Shown in pieces: positions 16,430 through 28,558 of a stretch of DNA of 64,000 nt. Each line of letters starts with the position of its first letter. Position 1 is the stretch's first letter. The notes under the pieces are model-generated. The model was given only the letters and a program-made list of their open reading frames with translations, made no database searches and was not told where the DNA came from. Origin of the DNA: a bacterium. GTDB taxonomy: Bacteria; Zhuqueibacterota; Zhuqueibacteria; Oleimicrobiales; Geothermoviventaceae. Both the position numbers and the translations under genes were made by a program. The stretch lies in contig JAPWUV010000003.1 of assembly GCA_028275345.1 (NCBI GenBank), positions 124,001-188,000 on the forward strand, written 5' to 3'.

Positions 16430-18423
16430 CGGCCTCCGATCTTCTGGCTGAGATGGCCTCGAGAGGAATCCAACCGCAGGGCTTTCTCCCAGGCCTCACG
16501 CGCCTGATCCAGTCTGCCCAGCTTCTCGAGGACATCGCCGAGGTGCTCAAAGACGTCTGCCGAGTCCGTGCGCAGCTCCGAAGCGCGCTGGATGTACGTC
16601 AACGCTTCCTCGTACCGTCCCATCTTGTAGAGGATCCAGCCCATCGTGTCCAGAAATGCACCATTCTCGGGTTCTGCCCGGAGGGCCTTCTCCGCCATTT
16701 CGAAGGCCTCCTGGAGGCGTTCCCCTCGCAGCGAGAGGCTGTAGGCGTAGTTATTCAGGGCTGTCGGATGGTTCGGATCGAGCTGGAGCACTTTGCGGTA
16801 GAGGGAATCGGACCGATCGTACCATTCCAGCTCATCGTACGCCGCGGCCAAGCCCAGGAGGACGTCAAGGTCCTCGGGATCCAGGGCGCGGGACTTTTCG
16901 AACCATTCCACCGCCTCTTGCGGGCGGCGAAGCCGCATCAGCGCGCTTCCGAGGAGAAACGGAGCCTGGGCGTCTTGCGGGAAACGAACCGCCGCTTCCC
17001 GGAGAACCGCTACCGCCTGCTCGAGGCTATCTTGTCGGAGGTAGGCCAGCCCCATGAGGACCCATGTCCCAGGGAATCCGTCCTCTAATTGCCGAGCTCG
17101 ACCCAGCGAAGCCAACGCGTCCTTCCATGCCCTCCGGAGGTAGAGGAGCCTTCCCAAGGCGAAATAGCCCCGCCAATCCTCGGGGAAAGCGGACACCACC
17201 GATTCCAGCTCTTTCTCCGCCGCAACCGTATCCCCGAGGGTCAAGTAGAGGTCGGCAAGTTGGAGGCGGGGAGGGACGCGGCTACTATCCCGCCTCACCC
17301 ACTCCTGCACCAGTTTCAGGGCTTCTTCTGTCCTCCCCCTGCGGACCAAGAGGTCGCGGGTGCGATCCGCCAGCTCGTCGCTCCAGCTTCGGCCGAGACC
17401 CCGCCGCAAGACCTCGATCGCTGCCTCCGTGTCCCCTCTCGCGACATGGACGGCGGCAAGCGAGATGTATGGCGCAGGGTCGCCCGGAAATCGATCTGTG
17501 AGTTCCGCGAAAAGGCTCTCTGCGCGGGCCGTGTCGCCCTTCTGGACAAGAAGTCGTCCCAGCTGCAGCCAGAGCCCGAGGTCGCTGGAGTCTTCTGCCA
17601 CCTCTTGTTCGAGTAATCGGATGGCCGCGGCCCAATCCCCTTGCATCACGTGAATGTCGTGAAGCCTGCGACGGACCTGGTGGAAGTCCGGATGCGTCGA
17701 GGCCGTCCTCTCGAGGAGGATCTTGGCAGCGCTTGTGTCCCCCGCCTCCAGGTACACGTCGGCGAGCTCCAGGTAGGCCTCTTCGTTCGAAGGTTCCTCC
17801 CGAATCGCCCGTTCGAGCAACACCCGAGCTTGATCGATGGCTCCCTGCCGAGAGAAGACCTCCGCCAGACTGAGCCAATCCTCCGCGCCAAAGGTAGCCC
17901 GCTTCGCAGCTGTTTCCACTATCTCCAGGGCCTCGGCTGCACGGCCTCGGGCCACCAGCAGGCCCGCAAGGTTACGAAGTACATCCGGGTCATCGGGCTC
18001 TCGACGCAGCAGAAGGCGAAGCGCCCACTCCACGCGATCGTAGTCCCGGGAACGTTGGTAGAGATCGCTCAGAAGCCGGAGGGCCTCGGTGTTTCCCGTG
18101 TCCAGCTCAACCGCCCGTTCCAGCATGCGGATGGCGCTGGCCACTTTACCCAGGCGCAGGTAGTTTTCCCCCACAGCTTGGTAGATCGAGCTCGAGGTGG
18201 AATCGTAGAGCAAAGCCTCTTGGTATTCGATGAGGGCTGAGGCAGGATCGCCCATCGTCTCGAACAACGCGCCGCGAAAAACGTGGTGCAGGGCGACGGG
18301 ATGGACCGGCCGGCGAACCCGTACCCCGGGCTCCGCTGCATACCGGGGGTGTCGCGCACAACCCGAAATGCCCAGCACGATCACGAGCAGGGGCAAACTT
18401 GCAGCCCGAAGGAGATTCTTCAT
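16426..18423 (-). CDS. TPR-repeat lipoprotein
   Basis: A 665-residue protein with lipoprotein signal LGISGC (Cys near residue 22) followed by more than a dozen tetratricopeptide repeats to the C-terminus. Repeats such as GRYEEALTYIQRASELR and GRLDQAREAWEKALRLD show the canonical W/L-G-Y-A-P spacing. It is probably outer-membrane anchored and acts as a scaffold; no enzymatic motif is visible. The ATG at 18423 was chosen because it starts the signal peptide and has GGAGAAAAAGGGA upstream; the open frame continues 198 bases further. It is the first gene of the nine-gene minus-strand run and overlaps the DUF4292 gene by four bases. Confidence 0.88.
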   Translation of the reverse strand: MKNLLRAASLPLLVIVLGISGCARHPRYAAEPGVRVRRPVHPVALHHVFRGALFETMGDPASALIEYQEALLYDSTSSSIYQAVGENYLRLGKVASAIRMLERAVELDTGNTEALRLLSDLYQRSRDYDRVEWALRLLLRREPDDPDVLRNLAGLLVARGRAAEALEIVETAAKRATFGAEDWLSLAEVFSRQGAIDQARVLLERAIREEPSNEEAYLELADVYLEAGDTSAAKILLERTASTHPDFHQVRRRLHDIHVMQGDWAAAIRLLEQEVAEDSSDLGLWLQLGRLLVQKGDTARAESLFAELTDRFPGDPAPYISLAAVHVARGDTEAAIEVLRRGLGRSWSDELADRTRDLLVRRGRTEEALKLVQEWVRRDSSRVPPRLQLADLYLTLGDTVAAEKELESVVSAFPEDWRGYFALGRLLYLRRAWKDALASLGRARQLEDGFPGTWVLMGLAYLRQDSLEQAVAVLREAAVRFPQDAQAPFLLGSALMRLRRPQEAVEWFEKSRALDPEDLDVLLGLAAAYDELEWYDRSDSLYRKVLQLDPNHPTALNNYAYSLSLRGERLQEAFEMAEKALRAEPENGAFLDTMGWILYKMGRYEEALTYIQRASELRTDSADVFEHLGDVLEKLGRLDQAREAWEKALRLDSSRGHLSQKIGGR

Positions 18424-18517
18424 TCCCTTTTTCTCCGCATGGGGCCGAGACTGCGAAAGGCCGCCCTCCGTGGCTATCGATACGTCGTCCCACGGTACAT
18501 CATCGAGAGTGCGAGGT

Positions 18518-18545
18518 AATTTACCACAGCAGCTACCGATTACAA
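18518..18545 (-). promoter_or_regulatory. Promoter candidate for the nine-gene envelope run
   Basis: On the minus strand TTGTAA (18545-18540), 16 bases, then TAAATT (18523-18518). The -10 lies inside a perfect inverted repeat (GGTAA, one base, TTACC; 18515-18526 region), which could be an operator. It is about 95 bases upstream of the TPR gene start. Confidence 0.45.
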
Positions 18546-18610
18546 AACGAAATTCCTCCCGTCGGGCAGTCCCCCGGGGCCCCAAGGAGGACCCGCAGGA
18601 ACCCGCTACC

Positions 18611-18639
18611 TTGCAACACACATCGGCTTTGCGTAGATT
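18611..18639 (+). promoter_or_regulatory. Promoter candidate for the patatin-barrel gene
   Basis: TTGCAA (18611-18616), a 17-base spacer and TAGATT (18634-18639). It fits the TTG-N20-TAnnTT pattern and lies 38 bases before the GTG start at 18678, inside the divergent spacer 18424-18677. Confidence 0.5.
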
Positions 18640-18677
18640 CTGGCAGTCGGAGGCATATCGTGAGGCAAGGAGATAGC

Positions 18678-21464
18678 GTGTCTGAGGCGCAGAGAGTGCG
18701 GTATTCCCCCCGCCCCCGAGCGGTCGCGGCCCAAGCAGACGAGCCGGAGATTAGGCGAGTCCATTCCAAGGCTGAGGGAAGGGGGGCCAAGGTCCGGAGC
18801 CTCCGCTCAGGGAGGGGGCGCAGCAATCTTCCGTTGCTGGCCCTCTTCGTGTCGCTTCTCTGGTCCCGCCAGGCCCTGCTCGCCCAAGTGGACTATCGGC
18901 TGCCGACGGTTTCTCTCGGTGATACCGTCCTCGGCGTGATCTGCCGCGGGCTGCATTTGGAACGCCCGCTGAGGCCGAGGGTGGGTCTGGCCTTGAGCGG
19001 AGGTGGAGTACGAGGCCTGGCGCAGGTGGGGGTCTTGAAGGCCTTTGACGAGGCCCAGATACCCGTGGATGTGATCGCGGGCGCGAGCATGGGCAGCATC
19101 ATCGGGGGGCTCTATGCCTCCGGCCTCCGTCCGGACGAGATTTGGGAGTTGGCCAGACGCGTCCAATGGAGCGAGATCCTTCAGGACCGCCCCGCGCGCG
19201 AGCAGTTGTTCCTTGGGCAGAAACTGGAGCGGGAACGCCACATCATCCAGTTTCGGCTGGAGGAGTCATCGCTGCGACCGGATATCCCCCTGGCCTTCTC
19301 CCCGGGGCAACGGCTGTGCGTCACCCTTTCCTCCTTGGCCATGCGCGCTCCCTTCGGATCGCTCCCCAACTTCGATCAGTACCCCATCCGTCTCCGGATC
19401 GTGGCAACTGACCTGATCCATGGGCAGCTCATCACCATCTCTTCGGGAGACCTGGCCGAAGCCATGCGCGCGTCCGCCTCGATCCCGTTGCTTTTCTCCC
19501 CCGTGGAATGGGCCGGCACGATGTTGGTGGACGGCGGGTTGCTGGACAATATCCCGGTTGTGGAAACGCGGGCGGCGGGCGCAGACCTCGTCATCGCTCT
19601 CGATACCACTTCGCCGCTCCGGAGATTGGAGGAATTGGACCTGCCCTGGGAACTGGTGGACCAAGTGACCACCATCATGCAGCTCCGGCGCAATGAGGAA
19701 CAGCTGGCCAGGGCCGATGTGGCCATCCGCGTGCCGCTGCCAGACCAAACCGCCGTGGAGTTCCGCAATTTGGAGCAGATCTACCAGACGGGTTACGAGC
19801 TCGGCCTGCAGTTCGTCGAAGAGGTGCGAAGTCGATACCAGGCCCTCGAGGACAGCCTGATCGTGCGACTTTGGAGACTGCGGCCAGACAGCCTTCTGCC
19901 CGTGAGGCATTTGTTTTCCGACCTCCCCAATCGGGCATCTGCGTTTCCGGACACCTGCGCTGGGCTCAGCGTGCGGGATACGTACCACCTCCTCGCGCAA
20001 CTGGCCGACTCCGGCTACACTGACCTCTCGTTCCGCCTCCTGGGAGACACTCTGCTCATCCACGGCGTAGCTCCCCCGCTTCTTGCCAGCATTCGCTGCA
20101 CTGGGGACTCAAGCCTGGACAGCCTCCTTCTGCCCATTGCCCAGAAATGGGAAGGCGGCAATCTATGCTACCCGCGATTCCGAGGCCTTGTGGAGGAAAT
20201 GGTACGAGCCTTCCGGGGCAAGAACCTTTCGCTCGCGCGTGTGGACTCCGCCAGTTACGACTCCTCCTCGGGGACCTTGCACCTCCATGTCAGCCCGGGA
20301 CTCGTAACGGAGGTGGCTGTGCAGGGCGCTCGGCGGACGCGGAGGTTTGTCATCCTCCGGGAATTCCCCATCCGAGAGGGGGAATACTTCGACCTCCGTC
20401 GGGCGATCGAGGGCATCAGCAACATCTACAGCACCGGGCTTTTCGAGTGGGTGGGTTTCTCCGTCCAGGAAGACCGAGGGGCATACCGAGTTGTGGTCCG
20501 CGTGCGAGAGAGGAGCCATCGCGTTCTCCGCTTTGGCGCCCGGTACGATCTCGAGCGGCGAGGCAAGGCTTTCGTCGAGTATGCGGATGAGAACCTTCTC
20601 GGCGCGGCGAATCCCCTGGCCGTTCAGGGGCTCTACGGGGTCCGCGACCAAGGCGTGTACGCCTCCTATCGCATCGACCGGCTTTTTCGGAGCTACCTCA
20701 CCTCGGAGGCTCGGCTGCAGTGGGAGACAGGGCGTTACTTCGCCTACTCAGGTGACCGTCTGAGTGGGGAATACCACCGGCGCCGATCGGGCGTCCTTTT
20801 CTCCTTCGGACAGCAGATGCGCCGCTTGGGCACGGTATGGTTGTCGGTGCGCTGGCACCGGATCGTCCTGCAGCCGATCGCCGGCCGAGGTTATCCAACG
20901 GGCGCGTACGACCTGCGCACCGTCGGTCTCCGCTCCGTTGTGGACACGCGGGACCGGATCCCTTTTGCTCGGCACGGCCGACGCCACGAATGGTTCTACG
21001 AGTATTCCTCGGGGGTTTTTCTCACGAGTGAGGTCTCCTACACGAAATTCGCCTCTCTGATGGAAAGCTACACGAGTTGGGGTCGCCACACCCTCCATCC
21101 GCGGTTGGCATGGGGCGTCTCCGACCTCACTACCCCCTTCCCCGAGCAGTATACCTTGGGCGGGCTGGATTCCTTCTTCGGACTCCGGGAGGAGCAACGC
21201 CGAGGCCGGCACTTCGTCTGCACGTCGCTGGAGTACCGCTTCGCCTTGCCTTGGGGGATAGCTGCCGCTGACTGGCACTTTGGGATCCGCCTCGACTGGG
21301 GCGCGATCTGGGAAAACAACACAAGCGTCCGCTCCAAAGACCTCGCGTACGGCCTCGGCGGTTACCTCGCAGCCGACACCGTGGTAGGCCCTCTCATCCT
21401 CGGCTATGGTCGCACCCAGCACGGGTCGGACTGCGTCTACGTGAGCCTCGGACGCTCGTTTTGA
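18678..21464 (+). CDS. Patatin-like phospholipase fused to POTRA and Omp85-type barrel
   Basis: A 928-residue protein. A hydrophilic leader of about 50 residues precedes a signal hydrophobic core (LLALFVSLLWSRQALLAQ). The patatin domain at about 98-380 has the oxyanion motif SGGGVRG (residue 107), nucleophile elbow GASMG (134) and catalytic Asp in DGGLLDN (285). A POTRA-like segment at about 538-611 leads into a BamA-like barrel ending in an aromatic residue (VSLGRSF), as Omp85 proteins do. The architecture matches PlpD-type patatins, type Vd secretion or surface-displayed lipases, but whether the lipase is released is unknown. The GTG at 18678 has AAGGAGATAGC upstream; GTG 18660 is an alternative. 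It converges with gyrA after 27 bases. Confidence 0.92.
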   Translation: MSEAQRVRYSPRPRAVAAQADEPEIRRVHSKAEGRGAKVRSLRSGRGRSNLPLLALFVSLLWSRQALLAQVDYRLPTVSLGDTVLGVICRGLHLERPLRPRVGLALSGGGVRGLAQVGVLKAFDEAQIPVDVIAGASMGSIIGGLYASGLRPDEIWELARRVQWSEILQDRPAREQLFLGQKLERERHIIQFRLEESSLRPDIPLAFSPGQRLCVTLSSLAMRAPFGSLPNFDQYPIRLRIVATDLIHGQLITISSGDLAEAMRASASIPLLFSPVEWAGTMLVDGGLLDNIPVVETRAAGADLVIALDTTSPLRRLEELDLPWELVDQVTTIMQLRRNEEQLARADVAIRVPLPDQTAVEFRNLEQIYQTGYELGLQFVEEVRSRYQALEDSLIVRLWRLRPDSLLPVRHLFSDLPNRASAFPDTCAGLSVRDTYHLLAQLADSGYTDLSFRLLGDTLLIHGVAPPLLASIRCTGDSSLDSLLLPIAQKWEGGNLCYPRFRGLVEEMVRAFRGKNLSLARVDSASYDSSSGTLHLHVSPGLVTEVAVQGARRTRRFVILREFPIREGEYFDLRRAIEGISNIYSTGLFEWVGFSVQEDRGAYRVVVRVRERSHRVLRFGARYDLERRGKAFVEYADENLLGAANPLAVQGLYGVRDQGVYASYRIDRLFRSYLTSEARLQWETGRYFAYSGDRLSGEYHRRRSGVLFSFGQQMRRLGTVWLSVRWHRIVLQPIAGRGYPTGAYDLRTVGLRSVVDTRDRIPFARHGRRHEWFYEYSSGVFLTSEVSYTKFASLMESYTSWGRHTLHPRLAWGVSDLTTPFPEQYTLGGLDSFFGLREEQRRGRHFVCTSLEYRFALPWGIAAADWHFGIRLDWGAIWENNTSVRSKDLAYGLGGYLAADTVVGPLILGYGRTQHGSDCVYVSLGRSF

Positions 21465-21491
21465 AAGGAACCCCCGGGCGGTACCAAACCG

Positions 21492-23906
21492 CTATTCTCC
21501 GTTGACCACCCTCGCGATGTCCGTGATGACATCTCCCGGTTCCACCTGCACAAGGCGCGCACCTTGGGTGTCGCGCCCCATGGTCCGAATGTCCCGCGCG
21601 TGCAGCCGGAAGAGCTTGCCATTTGCCGTGACCAGCATCACCTCGTCGTCCGGCGTGATGGACACGGCGGCCACCAGCCTCCCGGTGCGCTGGCTAATGC
21701 GAGCGGTGATGAGCCCTTTCCCACCGCGACCCGTCCGGCGGTAGCTATCCAAGTCCACCGACTTGCCCCATCCCTTCTCGCTGACAACAAGGATCCGCCC
21801 CCCCTTGCGGACTGTGGCTACCCCGACTACGTGATCGCCCTTGGCCAGCCGGATGCCTCGTACCCCCCCCGCCGAGCGGCCCATCGGGCGCACCTCATGC
21901 TCGCTGAAGCGAATGGCCTTCCCCTCCGCCGTCACCAGAACCACATCCTGATTCCCGTCCGTCAGCCTCACGTCGATGAGGCGATCCGTCTTGTCGACGG
22001 CTGCAGCCTGAACCCCTGCCCGCCTTGGGCGAGCGAATTCGTCCAGGCGCGTCTTCTTGACAACGCCCTGAGCGGTGACCATGAGCACGTACAGCCCGTC
22101 CTCAAAATCCCGCACCGCCAGCGAGCCAGCTACCCTTTCTCCCTCGCTGAGCTCGAGAAGATTCGCCAGCGCTCGTCCCCGAGCGCTCTGCGGAGCTTCT
22201 GGGATTTCATGGACCTTCAACCCGTAGCACCGGCCTCGATCGGTGAAGAAGAGGACGTGGTGGCGCGTCGACGCCACGAACAGGCTCTCGACCCAATCGT
22301 CCTCCAGATCCGACACCTTCACCTTGCCCGTCTGGCGGCGGTAGCTGGAGACCGGGAAGCGCTTGATGAACCCCTTGTGCGAGAGGGTAATCACCACGTC
22401 CTCATCGGCCACGAAATCCTCAACAGTCCACTCGCGGGCCTCCTCCACGATCTCCGTGCGCCGTTCGTCGCCGTACTTGGCCTTCAGCTGCAGCAGCTCC
22501 TCTTTGATCAGCTGCATGCGAAGAGCCTTGCTCTCCAACAGGGCCTTCAGGCGAGCGATCAGCTTAATGGTCTCAAGATACTCCTCTTCGATCTTCCGGC
22601 GTTCAAGCCCCGTGAGCCTCTGCAGTCGCATATCCAGGATGGCATCGGCCTGGAGTTCGCTGAGGGCGAAACGGCGCATGAGATTCTTCTTGGCCGTCTC
22701 GGGCGTGCGTGAGTGGCGGATGAGGTCGATCACCTCGTCGATGTGGTCCAGAGCGATGCGGTACCCCTCGAGGATGTGCGCGCGCTTCTCAGCCTTGTCC
22801 AGCTCAAACCGTGTGCGCCGGACCACGACCTCGTGGCGGAAGTCGAGGAAGTGCTGAAGGAGCTGCTTGAGATTCAGAACCCGGGGCTGTCCGTCGACGA
22901 GGGCGAGCATGATCACCCCGAAAGTCGACTGCAAGGGGGTATGTCGGTACAGCTGGTTGAGCACCACCTCCGACTGCGCATCGCGCTTCAACTCCACCAC
23001 GATCCGCATGCCATCGCGATCCGACTCGTCGCGCAGATCGGAAATCCCCTCCAGCTTCCGCTCCTGGACCAGCTGAGCAATGCGTTCGACAAGTGCGGCT
23101 TTGTTGACCTGGTAGGGAAGTTCCGTGATGATGAGATTCTGATGCCCGCCCCTTCCCCTCTCGATGGACACCCGGCCGCGAACCGTGATGTGACCTCGCC
23201 CGGTTCGGTACGCCTCGTCCACACCCTCCACCCCGTAGATAATGCCCCCGGTGGGGAAATCCGGACCCTTGATGTACCTCATCAGGCCTTCCACCTGCAA
23301 GTTGGGGTGGTCAATCAGCGCGACGAGGGCGTCGACCACCTCCCCCAGATTGTGCGGAGGAATGTTAGTTGCCATGCCCACGGCAATTCCGGAGGACCCG
23401 TTCACCAGCAGATTGGGTAGAAGCGTGGGAAGGACGGAGGGCTCCTTCAGGGTCTCATCGAAGTTGGGGACAAAGTCCACCGTGTCTTTGTCCAGGTCGC
23501 GCAGGAGCTCCTCGGCAATGGGCGCAAGCCGAGCCTCCGTGTAGCGCATGGCAGCGGGACTATCGCCATCAATCGAGCCGAAATTCCCTTGCCCGTCGAT
23601 CAGCGGGTAACGCATGCTGAAGTCCTGGACCATGCGCACCATGGCGTCGTAGACGGCCGCGTCCCCATGCGGGTGATATTTCCCCAACACTTCGCCCACA
23701 ATGCGCGCGCTCTTCTTGTATGGCGCATTGGGCCGGAGCCCGAGCTCAAGCATGCCATAGAGGACGCGACGGTGCACGGGCTTGAGCCCGTCCCGCACGT
23801 CCGGAAGCGCCCTTGCAACGATCACGGACATGGAGTACGCCAGGTACGAATCCTTCATCTCCTCTTCGATGAGGACCGGGAGGATCCTTTCCGCCTTTTC
23901 GTTCAC
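21492..23906 (-). CDS. gyrA: DNA gyrase subunit A
   Basis: An 804-residue GyrA that cleaves and rejoins DNA as GyrA2B2. The catalytic Tyr is in [10 protein letters not shown] at residue 122, identical to E. coli numbering. The quinolone-determining region reads [18 protein letters not shown]: position 83, Ser in E. coli, is Ala, while Asp87 is kept. The C-terminal beta-pinwheel has six repeats and the GyrA box as RRTGRGGKG, supporting gyrase rather than topoisomerase IV. The start is a GTG at 23906 with GAGGTGG eight bases upstream. It lies 131 bases downstream of gyrB; that spacer (23907-24037) holds no obvious gene and no promoter of the window's type. Confidence 0.98.
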   Translation of the reverse strand: MNEKAERILPVLIEEEMKDSYLAYSMSVIVARALPDVRDGLKPVHRRVLYGMLELGLRPNAPYKKSARIVGEVLGKYHPHGDAAVYDAMVRMVQDFSMRYPLIDGQGNFGSIDGDSPAAMRYTEARLAPIAEELLRDLDKDTVDFVPNFDETLKEPSVLPTLLPNLLVNGSSGIAVGMATNIPPHNLGEVVDALVALIDHPNLQVEGLMRYIKGPDFPTGGIIYGVEGVDEAYRTGRGHITVRGRVSIERGRGGHQNLIITELPYQVNKAALVERIAQLVQERKLEGISDLRDESDRDGMRIVVELKRDAQSEVVLNQLYRHTPLQSTFGVIMLALVDGQPRVLNLKQLLQHFLDFRHEVVVRRTRFELDKAEKRAHILEGYRIALDHIDEVIDLIRHSRTPETAKKNLMRRFALSELQADAILDMRLQRLTGLERRKIEEEYLETIKLIARLKALLESKALRMQLIKEELLQLKAKYGDERRTEIVEEAREWTVEDFVADEDVVITLSHKGFIKRFPVSSYRRQTGKVKVSDLEDDWVESLFVASTRHHVLFFTDRGRCYGLKVHEIPEAPQSARGRALANLLELSEGERVAGSLAVRDFEDGLYVLMVTAQGVVKKTRLDEFARPRRAGVQAAAVDKTDRLIDVRLTDGNQDVVLVTAEGKAIRFSEHEVRPMGRSAGGVRGIRLAKGDHVVGVATVRKGGRILVVSEKGWGKSVDLDSYRRTGRGGKGLITARISQRTGRLVAAVSITPDDEVMLVTANGKLFRLHARDIRTMGRDTQGARLVQVEPGDVITDIARVVNGE

Positions 23907-24037
23907 GGTCTTGCCACCTCAAAGGCTTGGTCCATTCTTCCTGCTAAAGATCCCGGTGTTTTTTCCGACGGTGCGCCGAGCGCCCCGCTACACGCGCGAG
24001 GAGCGCAATTGAGCGGAGTACGACTGGACCCGCGCCG

Positions 24038-26297
<2,260 letters not shown>

Positions 26298-26301
<4 letters not shown>

Positions 26302-27413
26302 GCCAAGACCTCCTCCATCACCTGGTTCTCACGGATTCGGAATACCCGCCCGTGGGCTGCACGGGCTGCGAGAAGCTCGCGGGTCCGGGCTTCCTCCGCG
26401 GAGGTGAGGATCGTTTGGAAGCCGGTCGTTTGAGCTAGGAGACGCTCGGCCCTCCGATCGTCCAGATCCGAGAAGGCATCGTCAACCGCAAGGATGGGGG
26501 GTTCTCCTCGCGATGCCACGAGCTTCGCTTCCGCCAAACGAAGCGCCAGCGCCGCGGCTCTGGCCTGCCCACGGCTACCGAATTTGCGGAGGTCCGTCCC
26601 ATCCACCTCCAACGCCAGATCGTCGCGGTGCGGCCCGACCAGGGTCATTCCCCTCTCCCTCTCTTCCACGGCGGAGACGGCGAGGGCTTTCTCCAGCGCC
26701 GCCCGAAGGTCATCCACATCCACGTCCACCCTGGAAAGGTACCTGACCGCGCATCTGCCTCCCCCCACGAGTTCACGGTAATACTCGGAAAGCTGGGGTC
26801 CGAGTTCCTCAAGAGACCGGAGACGTTTTCGCAATAAGGCTTCGCCCAGTACCACAAGCCGCTCTGTCCAGGCCGCTAGCGCAGAGACCATGGAGCCCCC
26901 TCTTCCGAGGGCCATCTCGAGCAAGATCCGGTTGCGCTGCCTGAGGGTACGCTTGTACTCCCGCAGCGTATCCAAATATCCGCGATAGAGCAGACTGGCA
27001 ACGGCATCGAGGAAGTTCCTTCTCCGCTCGGGATCCCCCCGGACAATGTCCAGGTCGTCACTGGAGCTGAGCACCAGCGGGAAAAGCCCCACAAGCTCGG
27101 TCCTTCCCTCTAATCTCCGTCCCCCGAGGAACATGGACTTGCCTTCTGGGCCCAGAGTCACCTGTACGGCCCGTTCTGCCCCCCCTTCCGAACGAAAAAT
27201 AGCCCGCACACTACTTTCTCTTTCCCCCCAACGAATGGCATCTTCATCTCTACCTCGAAGCGTCCTCCCATACGAGGCTAGATACAGAGCGTCCAGGATA
27301 TTCGTTTTCCCACTTCCATTCTCACCGATCACGATCGACAGCTGGGGATGAAAAGCCAGTCCGCATTCCTTCCAGCTCCGATAGTTCGTCAAATGCAGGG
27401 TTACCACGCGCAC
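26298..27413 (-). CDS. recF: DNA replication and repair protein RecF
   Basis: A 371-residue SMC-like ABC ATPase. Walker A is GENGSGKT at residues 30-37, the signature-like region is KFGSRGQARAAALALRLAEA and Walker B is PPILAVDDAFSDLDDRR. With RecO and RecR it loads RecA at gapped or stalled forks. A GTG start at 27413 has AGGAAAGACG upstream, 14 bases after the dnaN stop. It overlaps dciA by four bases. Length and motif order are those of the family; nothing odd was noted. Confidence 0.97.
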
Positions 27414-27427
27414 CGTCTTTCCTGCCC

Positions 27428-28558
27428 TCAGGCCGATCCCTCTCCGGATTCGGTGAGCCGGATGGGCATGATCAACACCAACAGCTCCTCATCCTCCCGC
27501 TGCTGTTCCGGAAAGATCAGCGCCCCCGTTTGTTCATCTTGGATGCGGAAGACCACCCTTTCGGTATCAATGTGTCGAAGAATCTCGAGCAGAAACTGAC
27601 CGTTGTAGGCGACATCGAGGTCCCGTCCCCTGTATTCCACCGGGAGCACCTCGTATCCCTGTCCCCCGTACTCGATATCCTGCGCCGTAATTGCGAGTTG
27701 GTCGCTGCGGAACGAGAACTGTACGGCTCGCCCGAGCGCGCTAGCGAAGACGGAAACGCGCCGAATCGCCGCAGCGAGCTCGTCTCTGTTGGCTTTCATC
27801 TCGTATTCGTTCGTCAGCGGGATCACTTTGGCGTAGTTGGGATACTTGGCGGCGATGAGCTTGGCATAGATCACCGTCCCAGCGAGGTCGAGGATCACAT
27901 GATTCTGCGCCAAGAAGACCGTGGTTTTGGGCGAAGCATCCGCGTTTCTCAGGTAGATATTCACAGCCTTCGTTGGAAGCACAGCTTGCGCATCTGCGTA
28001 GGCGTGTTCAATCCCCCGCCTCTGAATGCGCACAAGCTTCTTACCGTCGGTCGATACGACCTCCACCAGCCCGTCATGGAAATGCAAGAGGACTCCCGTA
28101 AGGGCAAGCCGAAGGGGGTCGTTGGAAACGGCAAAGGAAGCCTTACTGAGCAAACGTGACAGGACCTCCGTCTCGAAGACAACACCTTCCTCCGGCGGAG
28201 TGACAGCGATGTCAGGGAAGTCTTCCTTCGGGACCCCGGGGAAGCGATAAAGTCCATGCGGGGTTTGGGCAACCAACTCCAGTCCCTCTGTCCGGAAATC
28301 GATCGGTATCTCGGGCAGTTCTCGGACAACCTCGTAGAACAAGCGAGCGGGTACGGCCAGGGCCCCAGCCTCATCGACAAGGATCGGCAAGGTTGTCCGC
28401 ACGGAGACTTCGAGGTCCGTGGCGGTGAGCTCGATGCCACCGGGACTGGCTACAAGAAGAATATTCTGCAGCAAGGGCAAAGTGGAACGGACGGGAACGA
28501 CGCCGTAGGTTCGCTGTAAGCCGCTGAGGAGAACGGCACGGTCGACCGAGAAGCGCAT
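27428..28558 (-). CDS. dnaN: DNA polymerase III subunit beta (sliding clamp)
   Basis: A 376-residue clamp with the three tandem domains of the family; the start MRFSVDRAVLLSGLQRTYG and end EELLVLIMPIRLTESG match. It encircles DNA and tethers polymerase III and other clamp-binding proteins. The ATG at 28558 has GGGAGGCACCT upstream; the longer in-frame extension to 28762 runs through the origin spacer and is not credible. A TTG-N20-TACCTT promoter lies at 28636-28608. It is the first gene of the dnaN-recF-dciA-gyrB unit. Confidence 0.97.
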   Translation of the reverse strand: MRFSVDRAVLLSGLQRTYGVVPVRSTLPLLQNILLVASPGGIELTATDLEVSVRTTLPILVDEAGALAVPARLFYEVVRELPEIPIDFRTEGLELVAQTPHGLYRFPGVPKEDFPDIAVTPPEEGVVFETEVLSRLLSKASFAVSNDPLRLALTGVLLHFHDGLVEVVSTDGKKLVRIQRRGIEHAYADAQAVLPTKAVNIYLRNADASPKTTVFLAQNHVILDLAGTVIYAKLIAAKYPNYAKVIPLTNEYEMKANRDELAAAIRRVSVFASALGRAVQFSFRSDQLAITAQDIEYGGQGYEVLPVEYRGRDLDVAYNGQFLLEILRHIDTERVVFRIQDEQTGALIFPEQQREDEELLVLIMPIRLTESGEGSA

